Positions 6,702 through 14,421 of a stretch of DNA of 48,667 nt are shown here, in pieces. A program made the position numbers and the translations under genes. The notes under the pieces were generated by a model. That model was given only the letters and a program-made list of their open reading frames with translations. It searched no databases and had not been told where the DNA came from. The first letter of the stretch is position 1; each line of letters starts with the position of its first letter. Where the stretch lies: positions 1 to 48,667 of the forward strand of contig SFDQ01000014.1 in NCBI GenBank assembly GCA_004558145.1, read 5' to 3'. Source of the stretch: Oscillospiraceae bacterium. GTDB taxonomy: Bacteria > Bacillota_A > Clostridia > Oscillospirales > Ruminococcaceae.

Positions 6702-8243
6702 TTACTCGAACTCCACCGTTGCGGGGGGCTTGCCGGTGCAGTCGTAGAGAACGCGGTTCACGTGAGGCACCTCGTTCACGATGCGGCTGGTGGCCTTGGC
6801 CAGAACCTCCCAGGGCAGGGCGGCCGCCTCGGCGGTCATGAAGTCGGCGGTGGCCACGGCCCGCAGGGCGATGGCGTAGTCGTAGGTGCGCTCGTCGCCC
6901 ATCACGCCCACGCTGCGCATGTTGGTCAGCGCCGCGAAGTACTGGCCCAGGCCCTTGTGAGCGCCCGCGGCCTCCACTTCCTCGCGGTAGATGGCATCCG
7001 CCTGCTGCACGATCTTCACCTTCTCGGGGGTCACCGCGCCGATGATGCGCACGGCAAGGCCGGGGCCGGGGAAGGGCTGGCGGCTCACCAGATACTCGGG
7101 AATGCCCAGCTCGCGGCCGGCCTGACGCACCTCGTCCTTGAACAGGTCGCGCAGGGGCTCCACGATCTCCTTGAAGTCAACGTAGTCGGGCAGGCCGCCC
7201 ACGTTGTGGTGGCTCTTGATGACCGCGCTCTCGCCGCCGAGGCCGCTTTCCACCACGTCGGGGTAGATGGTGCCCTGCACCAAAAAGTCCACGGTGCCGA
7301 TCTTCTTGGCTTCTTCCTCAAAGACGCGGATGAACTCCTCGCCGATGATCTTGCGCTTTTTCTCCGGCTCTTCCACGCCGGCCAGCTTGTCGTAGAAGCG
7401 CTGCTGGGCGTTCACGCGGATGAAGTTCAGGTCATAGGGGCCTTCGGGGCCGAACACGGATTCCACCTGGTCGCCTTCGTCCTGGCGCAGCAGGCCGTGG
7501 TCCACGAACACGCAGGTCAGCTGCTTGCCCACCGCCTTGGCCAGCATGACGGCGGCAACGGAGGAGTCCACGCCGCCGGACAGAGCGCACAGCACCTTGC
7601 CGCTGCCGATCTTGGCCCGCAGGGCGGCCACGGTGTCCTCCACGAAGGAGTCCATCTTCCAGTCGCTGCCGCAGCCGCAGACGTTGTGCACGAAGTTGGA
7701 GAGCATCAGCGCGCCCTGCTGGGTGTGCAGCACTTCCGGGTGGAACTGCACCAGATACAGGCCCCGCTCAGCGTCCTCGGCGGCGGCCACGGGGCAGCTG
7801 TCGGTGTGGGCGGTGATGACAAAGCCCGGCGCGGGGGTCTCGATGTAGTCGTTGTGGCTCATCCAGCAGATGGTGCTCTCGCTCACGCCCTGGAACAGCT
7901 TGGAGGAGGTGTTCACGAACACCTCGGTCTTGCCGTATTCCCGCTCGGCGGCGCGGCTCACCTTGCCGCCCAGCACATGGCTCATCAGCTGCGCGCCGTA
8001 GCAGATGCCCAGCACGGGGATGCCCATCTCGAACAGTTCCTTGCCGATGGTGGGGGAGTCCGGCAGATACACGCTGTTGGGCCCGCCGGTGAGGATGATG
8101 CCCGCGGGCTTTTTCTCCCGCACGGCCTCAAAGGCCTTTTTGTAGGATACGATCTCGGAATACACGCAGCTTTCGCGCACGCGGCGGGCGATCAGCTGAT
8201 TGTACTGACCGCCGAAGTCCACCACTAAGATGGTCTGCGCCAT
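6702..8243 (-). CDS. guaA: GMP synthase (glutamine-hydrolysing), full length
   Basis: 513 aa, the normal family length. The N-terminal glutaminase has the nucleophile C81 in GICYGAQ and H168/E170 in QFHPEV. The ATP-pyrophosphatase domain has SGGVDSS at 222-228, and the C-terminal dimerisation domain ends in KPPATVEFE. It makes GMP from XMP, glutamine and ATP, the last step of guanine nucleotide synthesis. ATG at 8243 with SD AAGGAGG is chosen over an upstream in-frame start. It stands alone with its own promoter and terminator. A second gene encoding only the synthetase half lies about 5.6 kb away at 82-1062. Confidence 0.97.
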   Translation of the reverse strand: MAQTILVVDFGGQYNQLIARRVRESCVYSEIVSYKKAFEAVREKKPAGIILTGGPNSVYLPDSPTIGKELFEMGIPVLGICYGAQLMSHVLGGKVSRAAEREYGKTEVFVNTSSKLFQGVSESTICWMSHNDYIETPAPGFVITAHTDSCPVAAAEDAERGLYLVQFHPEVLHTQQGALMLSNFVHNVCGCGSDWKMDSFVEDTVAALRAKIGSGKVLCALSGGVDSSVAAVMLAKAVGKQLTCVFVDHGLLRQDEGDQVESVFGPEGPYDLNFIRVNAQQRFYDKLAGVEEPEKKRKIIGEEFIRVFEEEAKKIGTVDFLVQGTIYPDVVESGLGGESAVIKSHHNVGGLPDYVDFKEIVEPLRDLFKDEVRQAGRELGIPEYLVSRQPFPGPGLAVRIIGAVTPEKVKIVQQADAIYREEVEAAGAHKGLGQYFAALTNMRSVGVMGDERTYDYAIALRAVATADFMTAEAAALPWEVLAKATSRIVNEVPHVNRVLYDCTGKPPATVEFE

Positions 8244-8291
8244 GGATTGCCCCTCCTTATGATAGTAAATGTGCACAATGAAATATGGCTT

Positions 8292-8297
8292 ATTATA
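8292..8297 (-). promoter_or_regulatory. -10 element of guaA promoter
   Basis: Perfect TATAAT on the minus strand about 50 nt before the guaA start. Only a poor -35 (TTTTCT at 17-nt spacing) is seen. No purine riboswitch fold was recognised in the leader. Confidence 0.5.
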
Positions 8298-8352
8298 GCA
8301 CAATCAGACAAGGGAGAAAAGCGCCGCGCCGCAGTTTTTTGCCCTCAAATGC

Positions 8353-8383
8353 AAAAAAATCTCCCCGGCCGGGGGCCGGGGAG
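8353..8383 (-). terminator. intrinsic terminator of mscS-like gene
   Basis: Minus strand CTCCCCGG, short C/G loop, CCGGGGAG, then A and seven T residues, just after the stop of the channel gene. Confidence 0.9.
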
Positions 8384-8393
8384 GGGGATAGGC

Positions 8394-9470
8394 TCACTTT
8401 TCGCGGTAGATGCTCATGCTGGGGAAGGCGAATTCGCAGCCGGCCTGCTCCATCAGGCCCATCAGCGCCAGATTCACCTCTTCCTGAACTTTCAGGAAAT
8501 CGGCCAGCGCGCCGGTCTTGGCGTAGTACTGCACCAGGATGTTCAGGCTGGAATCGCCGAAGCCGGTGAACTGCACCCGCACGCTGTCCTCCCACACGTC
8601 CTCCCGGGCGGTGAGCATGGCGCGGATGGATTCCATCAGCGTTTCCAGCTGGGCGCGGGAGGCGCTGTAGGTCACGCCCAGGGTGAACTTTGCCAGCCGT
8701 TTGCTGATGCGGCTGTAGTTGGTGAGGGCCTCGTTCACCAGCACGCTGTTGGGGATCACCAGCTGGGCGTTCTCCAGCGTGCGGATGCGGGTGGAGCGGA
8801 AGGCAATGTCCTCCACTTCGCCCTCGCCCACGGTGGTCTTGATCCAGTCGCCCAGGGCAAAAGGCTTTTCAAACAGGATCATCACGCCGCCCATGAAGTT
8901 GGTGGCGTAGTCCTTGGCGGCAAGGCCCAGGGTCAGGCTGACCACACCGAGGCTGGCGATGAGGCTGGCCACGGGCACGCCCACCTCTTCCAGCACCATC
9001 AGCACCGCGAAGGTGATGACCACGCCTTTCAGCAGGCGGTTGATGAAGTTGGTCACGGTGGGGTCCATTTCGATGGAAAGCCCGCCCTGCACCCGCTGCA
9101 TCATCAGCGGGCCGATGTCGCTGGCGCCCACAAGGCCCCAGGCCAGCATGGCGATGAGGTTGATGTTCAGCAGCTTGTCGAACCAGGGGCGAAGGGCGGC
9201 GCTGTACTGCGGGGGCAGGGGCAGCGCCAGCAGTGCGAAGTACAGGCCGATGGACCACACCAGCACGGGCAGGGGCTTCGCAAAGCCGCGCACAAAGATG
9301 AACAGCACTTTTTTGATGCGCTTTTCGGATTTTGCCACCAGCCAGGGGCACACTTTATAGCGCACCACGCGGCTGATGATATAGCACGCGGCAAACAGCC
9401 CGACACAAATGGCCAGCTGCATCAGCGAGCCGGGGTTTTCGGCGTAATAAGTCGTAAATACATCCAGCAT
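8394..9470 (-). CDS. MscS-family mechanosensitive ion channel
   Basis: 358 aa from the ATG at 9470, with SD AAAAGGA 8 nt upstream; the longer reading frame runs back through the promoter and is rejected. Several membrane helices are followed by the glycine/alanine-rich pore helix, seen as a GVVSLTLGLAAKDYATNFMG stretch, and the soluble beta domain (FALGDWIKTTVGEGEVEDIA). It should open under membrane tension and release solutes on osmotic downshift. It is a single-gene unit, divergent from the riboswitch-controlled riboflavin transporter gene. Confidence 0.93.
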   Translation of the reverse strand: MLDVFTTYYAENPGSLMQLAICVGLFAACYIISRVVRYKVCPWLVAKSEKRIKKVLFIFVRGFAKPLPVLVWSIGLYFALLALPLPPQYSAALRPWFDKLLNINLIAMLAWGLVGASDIGPLMMQRVQGGLSIEMDPTVTNFINRLLKGVVITFAVLMVLEEVGVPVASLIASLGVVSLTLGLAAKDYATNFMGGVMILFEKPFALGDWIKTTVGEGEVEDIAFRSTRIRTLENAQLVIPNSVLVNEALTNYSRISKRLAKFTLGVTYSASRAQLETLMESIRAMLTAREDVWEDSVRVQFTGFGDSSLNILVQYYAKTGALADFLKVQEEVNLALMGLMEQAGCEFAFPSMSIYREK

Positions 9471-9512
9471 CTGCAACATCCTTTTCAGTTGGAATGGGGA
9501 AAGGCCGAGCAT

Positions 9513-9542
9513 ATTATACCACGCTTCCTGCCGGTTTGGCAA
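9513..9542 (-). promoter_or_regulatory. promoter of mscS-like gene
   Basis: Minus strand TTGCCA, 18-nt spacer, TATAAT, about 43 nt before the start codon. Confidence 0.65.
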
Positions 9543-9608
9543 AATGTGTCGAGGCGCGTGCCACAGCACAAAAATATGCTCAGTGTGCGGAAAATTTGCC
9601 CGCACCGC

Positions 9609-9636
9609 TTGCAAAACACGAAAGGCGCGCTATAAT
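9609..9636 (+). promoter_or_regulatory. promoter of FMN riboswitch-ribU unit
   Basis: TTGCAA, 16-nt spacer, TATAAT, placed a few bases before the riboswitch. Confidence 0.7.
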
Positions 9637-9649
9637 GATAACAGAAAGT

Positions 9650-9764
9650 CTGTTTCAGGGCGGGGTGAAATTCCCCACCGGCGGTAAAGCCCGCGACCAC
9701 CCTTTCGGGTGCTGATCCGGTGAGATTCCGGAGCCGACGGTAAAGTCCGGATGAAAGAAACGGA
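9650..9764 (+). promoter_or_regulatory. FMN riboswitch (RFN element)
   Basis: The conserved RFN blocks are present in order: AGGGCGGGGTGAAATTCCCC, ACCGGCGGTAAAGCCCGCGA, the variable arm CCACCCTTTCGGGTG, GGTGAGATTCCGGAGCCGAC, then GGTAAAGTCCGGATGAAAGA. P1 is closed by GTTTC (9652-9656) with GAAAC (9757-9761). FMN binding is expected to favour the terminator that follows, shutting off ribU when flavin is plentiful. Confidence 0.97.
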
Positions 9765-9787
9765 AGCTGCTCCAATGCTTTTGATTC

Positions 9788-9816
9788 GCCCTGCTGTATT
9801 TCAGCAGGGCGTTTTT
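9788..9816 (+). terminator. riboswitch-controlled intrinsic terminator
   Basis: GCCCTGCTG, 5-nt loop, CAGCAGGGC, then GTTTTTG. It lies between the FMN aptamer and ribU, so control is probably at transcription elongation. Confidence 0.92.
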
Positions 9817-9916
9817 GTTTGCGCGGGGCACATCTCCCGGTTCCAACTGTTGCCGGCTTTCGAAAAAAATTTTTTGAAAGGCCGGCTTTTTCTCTGCCGG
9901 CCGGGAGGGAATCACT

Positions 9917-10528
9917 ATGGAAACCAAAGCAAAAACTCGTCCCATCCGCCTGCGCGCCCTCGTGGTCACCGCCATGCTGAGCGCCGTGGGCTGTGTGCTC
10001 ATGATGCTGGACTTCCCGCTGCCCATGCTCATCCCCAGCTTCGTCAAGATGGACGTCTCCGAGCTGCCGGCGCTGCTGGCGGCCTTCAGCATGGGGCCCG
10101 TCTCCGGTATCGTGGTGTGCCTGATGAAGAACATCCTGGCCGCCATCTTCCACGGCTCCACCCTGGGCATCGGCGAGGTGTGCAACTTCTTGATGGGCGC
10201 GGTGTTCACCGGCGTGGCCGGCCTCATCTATAAGCACAGCAAGACCCGCAAGATGGCGGTCATCGCCGCCTTGGTTGGCGCTGTGGCCATGGCCGTGGCC
10301 AGTGTGCCCATCAACTTCTTCTTCAGCTACCCGGTCTACGCCACCATGTTCGGCGGCATGGAGGCCATCATCGCCGCCTACCAGGCCATCAACCCCAATG
10401 TGGAGGGCCTGCTGAGCTGCCTCATCATCTTCAACATGCCCTTCACCCTGGCCAAAGGCCTGCTGGTGTCGCTGCTCACCTTCCTTATCTACAAGCCCCT
10501 CAGCCCCATTCTCCACGGCCGCCATTGA
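9917..10528 (+). CDS. ribU: riboflavin ECF transporter S component RibU
   Basis: 203 aa with about six membrane helices, beginning with the S-component helix LRALVVTAMLSAVGCVL. The FMN riboswitch upstream fixes the substrate class as riboflavin or flavin. It captures riboflavin and would need the shared ECF energising module (two ATPases and the T component), which is not in this window. SD GGGAGG lies 8 nt before the ATG. The stop codon overlaps the -35 box of the metK promoter. Confidence 0.93.
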   Translation: METKAKTRPIRLRALVVTAMLSAVGCVLMMLDFPLPMLIPSFVKMDVSELPALLAAFSMGPVSGIVVCLMKNILAAIFHGSTLGIGEVCNFLMGAVFTGVAGLIYKHSKTRKMAVIAALVGAVAMAVASVPINFFFSYPVYATMFGGMEAIIAAYQAINPNVEGLLSCLIIFNMPFTLAKGLLVSLLTFLIYKPLSPILHGRH

Positions 10529-10553
10529 CAACGGCGGAAGGGTGTGTTATACT
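10525..10553 (+). promoter_or_regulatory. promoter of SAM riboswitch-metK
   Basis: TTGACA (overlapping the ribU stop), 17-nt spacer, TATACT. The -10 box lies in the centre of a perfect 7-bp inverted repeat, AAGGGTG (10538-10544) and CACCCTT (10554-10560). The repeat could be an operator or a weak ribU terminator without a T tract. Confidence 0.8.
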
Positions 10554-10574
10554 CACCCTTGCAAATTGAATAGC

Positions 10575-10668
10575 AACTTATCAAGAGCGGCGGAGGGACA
10601 GGCCCTGTGAAGCCCGGCAACCTGCATTTGCAAGGTGCCAAATCCTGCGGGAAACCGAAAGATAAGCG
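10575..10668 (+). promoter_or_regulatory. SAM-I (S-box) riboswitch
   Basis: P1 CTTATC (10577-10582) pairs with GATAAG (10661-10666). The core motifs CAAGAG, GGAGGGACAGGCCCTGTGAA, GCCCGGCAACC, AAGGTGCCAAATCCTGC and GAAAGATAAG are in canonical order. SAM binding should favour the following terminator and so repress metK, giving product feedback. Confidence 0.98.
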
Positions 10669-10672
10669 TTCA

Positions 10673-10708
10673 AACGCTCAGGAGCTTTTCGGCCCCTGAG
10701 CGTTTTTT
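10673..10708 (+). terminator. SAM-riboswitch terminator
   Basis: AACGCTCAGG (10673-10682) pairs with CCTGAGCGTT (10695-10704), followed by a T run. The upstream AAGCGTT can pair alternatively with AACGCT to form an antiterminator. Confidence 0.95.
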
Positions 10709-10765
10709 GTTTCCGACGGGTTGCTTTCCAATTCAAGCAAAAACAAAAAAGGAGAGTGACCCCAA

Positions 10766-11911
10766 ATGGCAAAACGTTTCTTTACTTCCGAATCCGTCAC
10801 CGAAGGCCATCCCGACAAGATCTGCGACCAGATCAGCGACGCGGTGCTGGACGCCATCCTCGCCGAGGACCCCGGCGCCCGGGTGGCCTGCGAGACCACC
10901 TGCTCCACCGGCCTTGTGCATGTGATGGGCGAGATCACCACCAGCTGCTATGTGGACATCCAGTCCATCGCCCGGGAAGTCATCCGGGACATCGGCTACA
11001 CCCGCGCCAAATACGGCTTTGACGCGGACACCTGCGCCGTGCTCACCAACATCGACGAGCAGAGCCCGGACATCGCCCTGGGCACCAACGACGAGGTGGG
11101 CGGCGCGGGGGATCAGGGCATGATGTTCGGCTACGCCTGCGACGAGACCGCAGAGCTGATGCCCCTGCCCATCAGCCTGGCCCACAAGCTGGCCCTTCGC
11201 CTCACCGAAGTGCGCAAGAGCGGCCTTCTGCCCTATCTGCGGCCGGACGGCAAGAGCCAGGTCACCGTGGAGTACGACGGCGACGCCCCCGTGCGGGTGG
11301 ACGCGGTGGTCATCTCCAGCCAGCACAGCCCCGAGGTGGAGATGGACGCTTTGCGCAGGGACGTGATGGAGCAGGTCATCGCCCCGGTCATCCCGGCGCA
11401 CCTGCTGGACGAAAACACCAAGTATTTCATCAATCCCACCGGGCGTTTCGTGGTGGGCGGCCCCCAGGGCGACTCCGGCCTTACCGGCCGCAAGATCATC
11501 GTGGACACCTACGGCGGCTATGCCCGCCACGGCGGCGGCGCATTCAGCGGCAAGGACCCCAGCAAGGTGGACCGCAGCGCCGCCTATGCCGCCCGCTGGG
11601 TGGCAAAGAACATCGTGGCGGCAGGTCTTGCCCGCCGCTGTGAGGTGGAGTTGGCCTACGCCATCGGCGTGGCCGAGCCGGTGAGCGTCCTGGTGGACAC
11701 CCAGGGCACCGGCAAGGTGGCGGACGAGGCGCTGGAGGCCGCGGTGCGCAAGGTGTTCGACCTGCGCCCGGCGGCCATCATCCGGGAACTGGATCTGCGC
11801 CGCCCCATCTACCGCCAGACCGCCGCCTACGGCCACATGGGCAGGGAGGACCTGGGCCTGCCCTGGGAAAAGTGCGACAAGGCCGAGGCGCTGAAAGCGG
11901 CCCTTGCCTGA
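10766..11911 (+). CDS. metK: S-adenosylmethionine synthetase
   Basis: 381 aa, near the usual 383-400. It makes SAM from methionine and ATP. Visible motifs are the N-terminal GHPDKICDQISDAVLDA, the GAGDQGMMFGYA loop and GGGAFSGKDPSKVDRSAAY, which together form the ATP, methionine and metal sites. SD AAAGGAG precedes the ATG. It is a monocistronic gene under the SAM-I riboswitch directly upstream and is ended by a strong terminator. Confidence 0.98.
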   Translation: MAKRFFTSESVTEGHPDKICDQISDAVLDAILAEDPGARVACETTCSTGLVHVMGEITTSCYVDIQSIAREVIRDIGYTRAKYGFDADTCAVLTNIDEQSPDIALGTNDEVGGAGDQGMMFGYACDETAELMPLPISLAHKLALRLTEVRKSGLLPYLRPDGKSQVTVEYDGDAPVRVDAVVISSQHSPEVEMDALRRDVMEQVIAPVIPAHLLDENTKYFINPTGRFVVGGPQGDSGLTGRKIIVDTYGGYARHGGGAFSGKDPSKVDRSAAYAARWVAKNIVAAGLARRCEVELAYAIGVAEPVSVLVDTQGTGKVADEALEAAVRKVFDLRPAAIIRELDLRRPIYRQTAAYGHMGREDLGLPWEKCDKAEALKAALA

Positions 11912-11922
11912 AAATGAAAAAG

Positions 11923-11957
11923 CTGCCCGGAGCGCACCGCTCCGGGCAGTTCTTTTT
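11923..11957. terminator. strong terminator after metK, bidirectional
   Basis: CTGCCCGGAGCG, CAC loop, CGCTCCGGGCAG (12 bp), followed on the plus strand by TTCTTTTT. On the minus strand CTTTTTC follows, so it may back up rpmB termination. Confidence 0.93.
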
Positions 11958-11965
11958 CACGGCAA

Positions 11966-11993
11966 CAAAAAAACCGGTCTCTTTCGAGACCGG
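11966..11993 (-). terminator. intrinsic terminator of rpmB
   Basis: Minus strand CCGGTCTC, GAAA loop, GAGACCGG, followed by seven T residues, just after the rpmB stop. Confidence 0.93.
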
Positions 11994-12008
11994 CAGGTTG
12001 CAGGTTTA

Positions 12009-12197
12009 TCAGATAGCGCGGGTGACCTTGCCCGAGCGCAGGCAACGGGTGCAGGCGTAGATGTACTTGGGGGAACCGTCTACGATAGCCTTAACACGCT
12101 TCACGTTGGGCTTCCAGGTCCGGTTGGAACGACGATGGGAATGGGACACCTGGATACCGAAGGAAACGCCCTTGCCACAACAATCACACTTTGCCAT
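12009..12197 (-). CDS. rpmB: 50S ribosomal protein L28, zinc-binding form
   Basis: 62 aa from the ATG at 12197, with SD GAGGAGG. It starts MAKCDCCGKG, with the typical SHSHRRSNRTWKPN stretch. The CDCC pair near the start and CTRC near the end form the zinc-ribbon (C+) version of L28. It is a single-gene unit on the minus strand with its own promoter and terminator, convergent with metK. Confidence 0.97.
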   Translation of the reverse strand: MAKCDCCGKGVSFGIQVSHSHRRSNRTWKPNVKRVKAIVDGSPKYIYACTRCLRSGKVTRAI

Positions 12198-12231
12198 TTG
12201 CTGCACCTCCTCGTATTTAAGTCGCCAGAAT

Positions 12232-12260
12232 ATAATAGCAGACCCGGAGGCAAAATGCAA
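12232..12260 (-). promoter_or_regulatory. promoter of rpmB
   Basis: Minus strand TTGCAT, 17-nt spacer, TATTAT, about 35 nt before the start. Confidence 0.7.
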
Positions 12261-12310
12261 GCGTTTTTTAAAAATATCTGGCCAAAGAAGCGAAAAATCC
12301 CCGTTCCGCC

Positions 12311-12339
12311 TTGTGCCGCGCCGCCAAACAAAGTATAAT
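12311..12339 (+). promoter_or_regulatory. promoter of site-2 protease-scpAB operon
   Basis: TTGTGC, 17-nt spacer, TATAAT. The -10 and the 11 bases around and after it (GTATAATAAATCCAAAT, 12333-12349) are repeated exactly at the promoter at 16674-16690. Confidence 0.6.
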
Positions 12340-12413
12340 AAATCCAAATGCGCCGCGTTTTGCCGCCTGACGGGCGGCGCGGCGGACCAGAATGGAAAGG
12401 CGGACTTTTTTCT

Positions 12414-13088
12414 ATGGGTCTGATCGATAAACGAACGCTTTTGGTGTGGCTGCTGCGGGCGCTGGTCATGCTGGTGGCCATCCCCGTGCACGAGGCGGCC
12501 CACGCCCTGGTCAGCGCAAAGCTGGGCGACACCACCGCCAAGGACCGGGGCCGGCTCACCCTCAACCCCATGGCCCACTTTGACCTGCTGGGCGCTTTGT
12601 GCATGATCTTCACCGGCATCGGCTGGGCCAAGCCTGTGCCCACCTATGCCTCCCGCTTCAAAAACCCCAAGGCGGGCATGGCCCTCACCGCGGCGGCGGG
12701 CCCCGTTGCCAACCTGCTGGTGGCCTTTGTGGCGGTGCTGCTTTATAAAATATTGTATTACACCCTGCCCGCCAGCGCGGCCATCAATTTCGTGCTGCTG
12801 TTTTTGGAATACATGGCCAGCATCAACACCATGCTGGCGGTGTTCAACCTGCTGCCGGTGCCGCCCTTCGACGGCAGCCGCATCGTCACGGTGTTCCTGC
12901 CGCAGCGCACCTATTTCAGGCTGATGCAGTACGAGCGCTACATTTTTATCGCTGTGTTCCTGCTTTTGTTCCTGGGCTTTCTGGACGGACCGCTCTACGC
13001 GCTGAACAACGTTGTGTGGGATTTCCTGATGTGGGCCACCTCCTTTGTGGACAAAGCGGTGTTCGCCCTGGCGGGCGTCAGCGTGTAA
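12414..13088 (+). CDS. site-2 protease (M50) family membrane metallopeptidase
   Basis: 224 aa, mostly membrane helices. The zinc site HEAAH is at residues 26-30 and the second motif NLLPVPPFDGSR is at 145-156, supplying the aspartate ligand D153. Family members cut substrates within the membrane. This short form lacks the PDZ domain of RseP/SpoIVFB relatives and its substrate is unknown. The ATG at 12414 is preceded only by a distant GGAAAGG, so initiation looks weak. It is the first gene of an operon with scpA and scpB, a pairing common in clostridia. Confidence 0.88.
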   Translation: MGLIDKRTLLVWLLRALVMLVAIPVHEAAHALVSAKLGDTTAKDRGRLTLNPMAHFDLLGALCMIFTGIGWAKPVPTYASRFKNPKAGMALTAAAGPVANLLVAFVAVLLYKILYYTLPASAAINFVLLFLEYMASINTMLAVFNLLPVPPFDGSRIVTVFLPQRTYFRLMQYERYIFIAVFLLLFLGFLDGPLYALNNVVWDFLMWATSFVDKAVFALAGVSV

Positions 13089-13110
13089 GCGGCAAAAAGA
13101 GGGGAACGCA

Positions 13111-13827
13111 ATGGAGAGTCTTACCTTTAAACTGGAAGAGTTCGAGGGCCCGCTGGACCTTCTGCTCTATCTGGTGGGCAAAAACAAGATGGATCTGCAC
13201 GAGATCGCCATCCTGGACCTGATCGACCAGTACACCGCTGTCATCAACACCCTGACGGACCACCGGCTGGACGTGGCCAGCGAGTTCATCGAGATGGCGG
13301 CGCGTCTGGTGCAGATGAAGAGCTACCTGCTGCTGCCCCGCAGCGAGGAGGCCGAGCGCCTCAAGCAGGAGCTCACCGGCCAGCTCATCGAATACAGCGC
13401 CTGCAAGGAGATCGCCGCCCGCATGGGAACCATGGCCGCCGCCACCTTCACGGCGGTGCGAAAGCCCATGGAGGTGGAGCTGGACAACACCTATCAGCTG
13501 CGCCACGATGCATCCCTTTTGCAGCAGGCGTGGTTCGGCCTGATGGGCCGCAGCCGCCGCAAGGCCGCCCCCAGCGCCGAGCGCTTCGAGCCGCTGGTCA
13601 CCGCGCCCTTCGTGTCGGTGGCAAGCCGGGTGGTGCATGTGCTGCGGGGGCTGGTCACCGGCAAGGTGCGCCAGCTGCGCAGTTTGTTCTCACCCACGGG
13701 CAGCCGCAGCGAGACGGTGGCCACCTTTCTGGCCGTGCTGGAACTGGTGCGCGCCGGGCGCATCACCATCGCCGACGACGAGACCCTTGCCGTGCGGCGG
13801 GGCAAAACCACCCACCGGGAGGAATGA
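13111..13827 (+). CDS. scpA: segregation and condensation protein A
   Basis: 238 aa. The N-terminus has the kleisin signature FKLEEFEGPLDLLLYLVGKNK and the C-terminus a winged-helix segment (TVATFLAVLELVRAGRI). It bridges SMC heads and binds ScpB in the bacterial condensin. The ATG at 13111 has SD GAGGGG; the upstream in-frame start overlaps the preceding gene and is rejected. scpB follows 3 nt after the stop. Confidence 0.95.
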   Translation: MESLTFKLEEFEGPLDLLLYLVGKNKMDLHEIAILDLIDQYTAVINTLTDHRLDVASEFIEMAARLVQMKSYLLLPRSEEAERLKQELTGQLIEYSACKEIAARMGTMAAATFTAVRKPMEVELDNTYQLRHDASLLQQAWFGLMGRSRRKAAPSAERFEPLVTAPFVSVASRVVHVLRGLVTGKVRQLRSLFSPTGSRSETVATFLAVLELVRAGRITIADDETLAVRRGKTTHREE

Positions 13828-13830
13828 CGG

Positions 13831-14421
13831 ATGGAACTGAAAGAATGCATGGGCGCGGTGGAGGCAATGCTCTTTGCCCACGCCGAGCCGGTGAGCGCCG
13901 GGCGCCTGGCCCAGGCGCTGGATATGGATGAGGACACGGTGGAGCGGGTGCTCTGGGCCTTGCAGGACGAGTATGACCGCCCGGCCCGGGGCCTGCAGCT
14001 GCTGCATCTGGAGGACAAATGGCAGCTGGCCACCAAAAACACCTGGGCCGAGCCGGTGAAGAAAATTCTGGACACCCGCCGCAACACGCCTTTGAGCCAG
14101 GCGGCGCTGGAGGTGCTGGCCATCATCGCCTACAACCAGCCGGTCTCCCGCGGCTTTGTGGAGCAGGTGCGCGGCGTGGATTCTTCCTCCACCGTGGCAA
14201 AGCTTCTGGAAAAGGGCCTCATCGAGGAGGCGGGCCGTCTGGACCTGCCGGGCCATCCCGTCAGCTTTGCCACCACCGACACCTTCCTGCGCACCTTCGG
14301 GCTGGAAAGTCTGGCCCAGCTGCCGCCGCTGCACGATGACGAACTGCCGCTGGAACAGCTGGCCGCCACCGGCGAGCTGCCCGAGAACACCCAGCCGCCC
14401 ACGGAGGGGGCCGACGGTTAA
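13831..14421 (+). CDS. scpB: segregation and condensation protein B
   Basis: 196 aa, the usual size, with two winged-helix domains. The conserved stretch QAALEVLAIIAYNQPVSR and the following VRGVDSSSTVAKLLEKGLI are clear. It dimerises and binds ScpA in the SMC complex. It lies 3 nt after scpA, with SD GAGG. The next gene starts on the base right after its TAA, suggesting translational coupling. Confidence 0.96.
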   Translation: MELKECMGAVEAMLFAHAEPVSAGRLAQALDMDEDTVERVLWALQDEYDRPARGLQLLHLEDKWQLATKNTWAEPVKKILDTRRNTPLSQAALEVLAIIAYNQPVSRGFVEQVRGVDSSSTVAKLLEKGLIEEAGRLDLPGHPVSFATTDTFLRTFGLESLAQLPPLHDDELPLEQLAATGELPENTQPPTEGADG

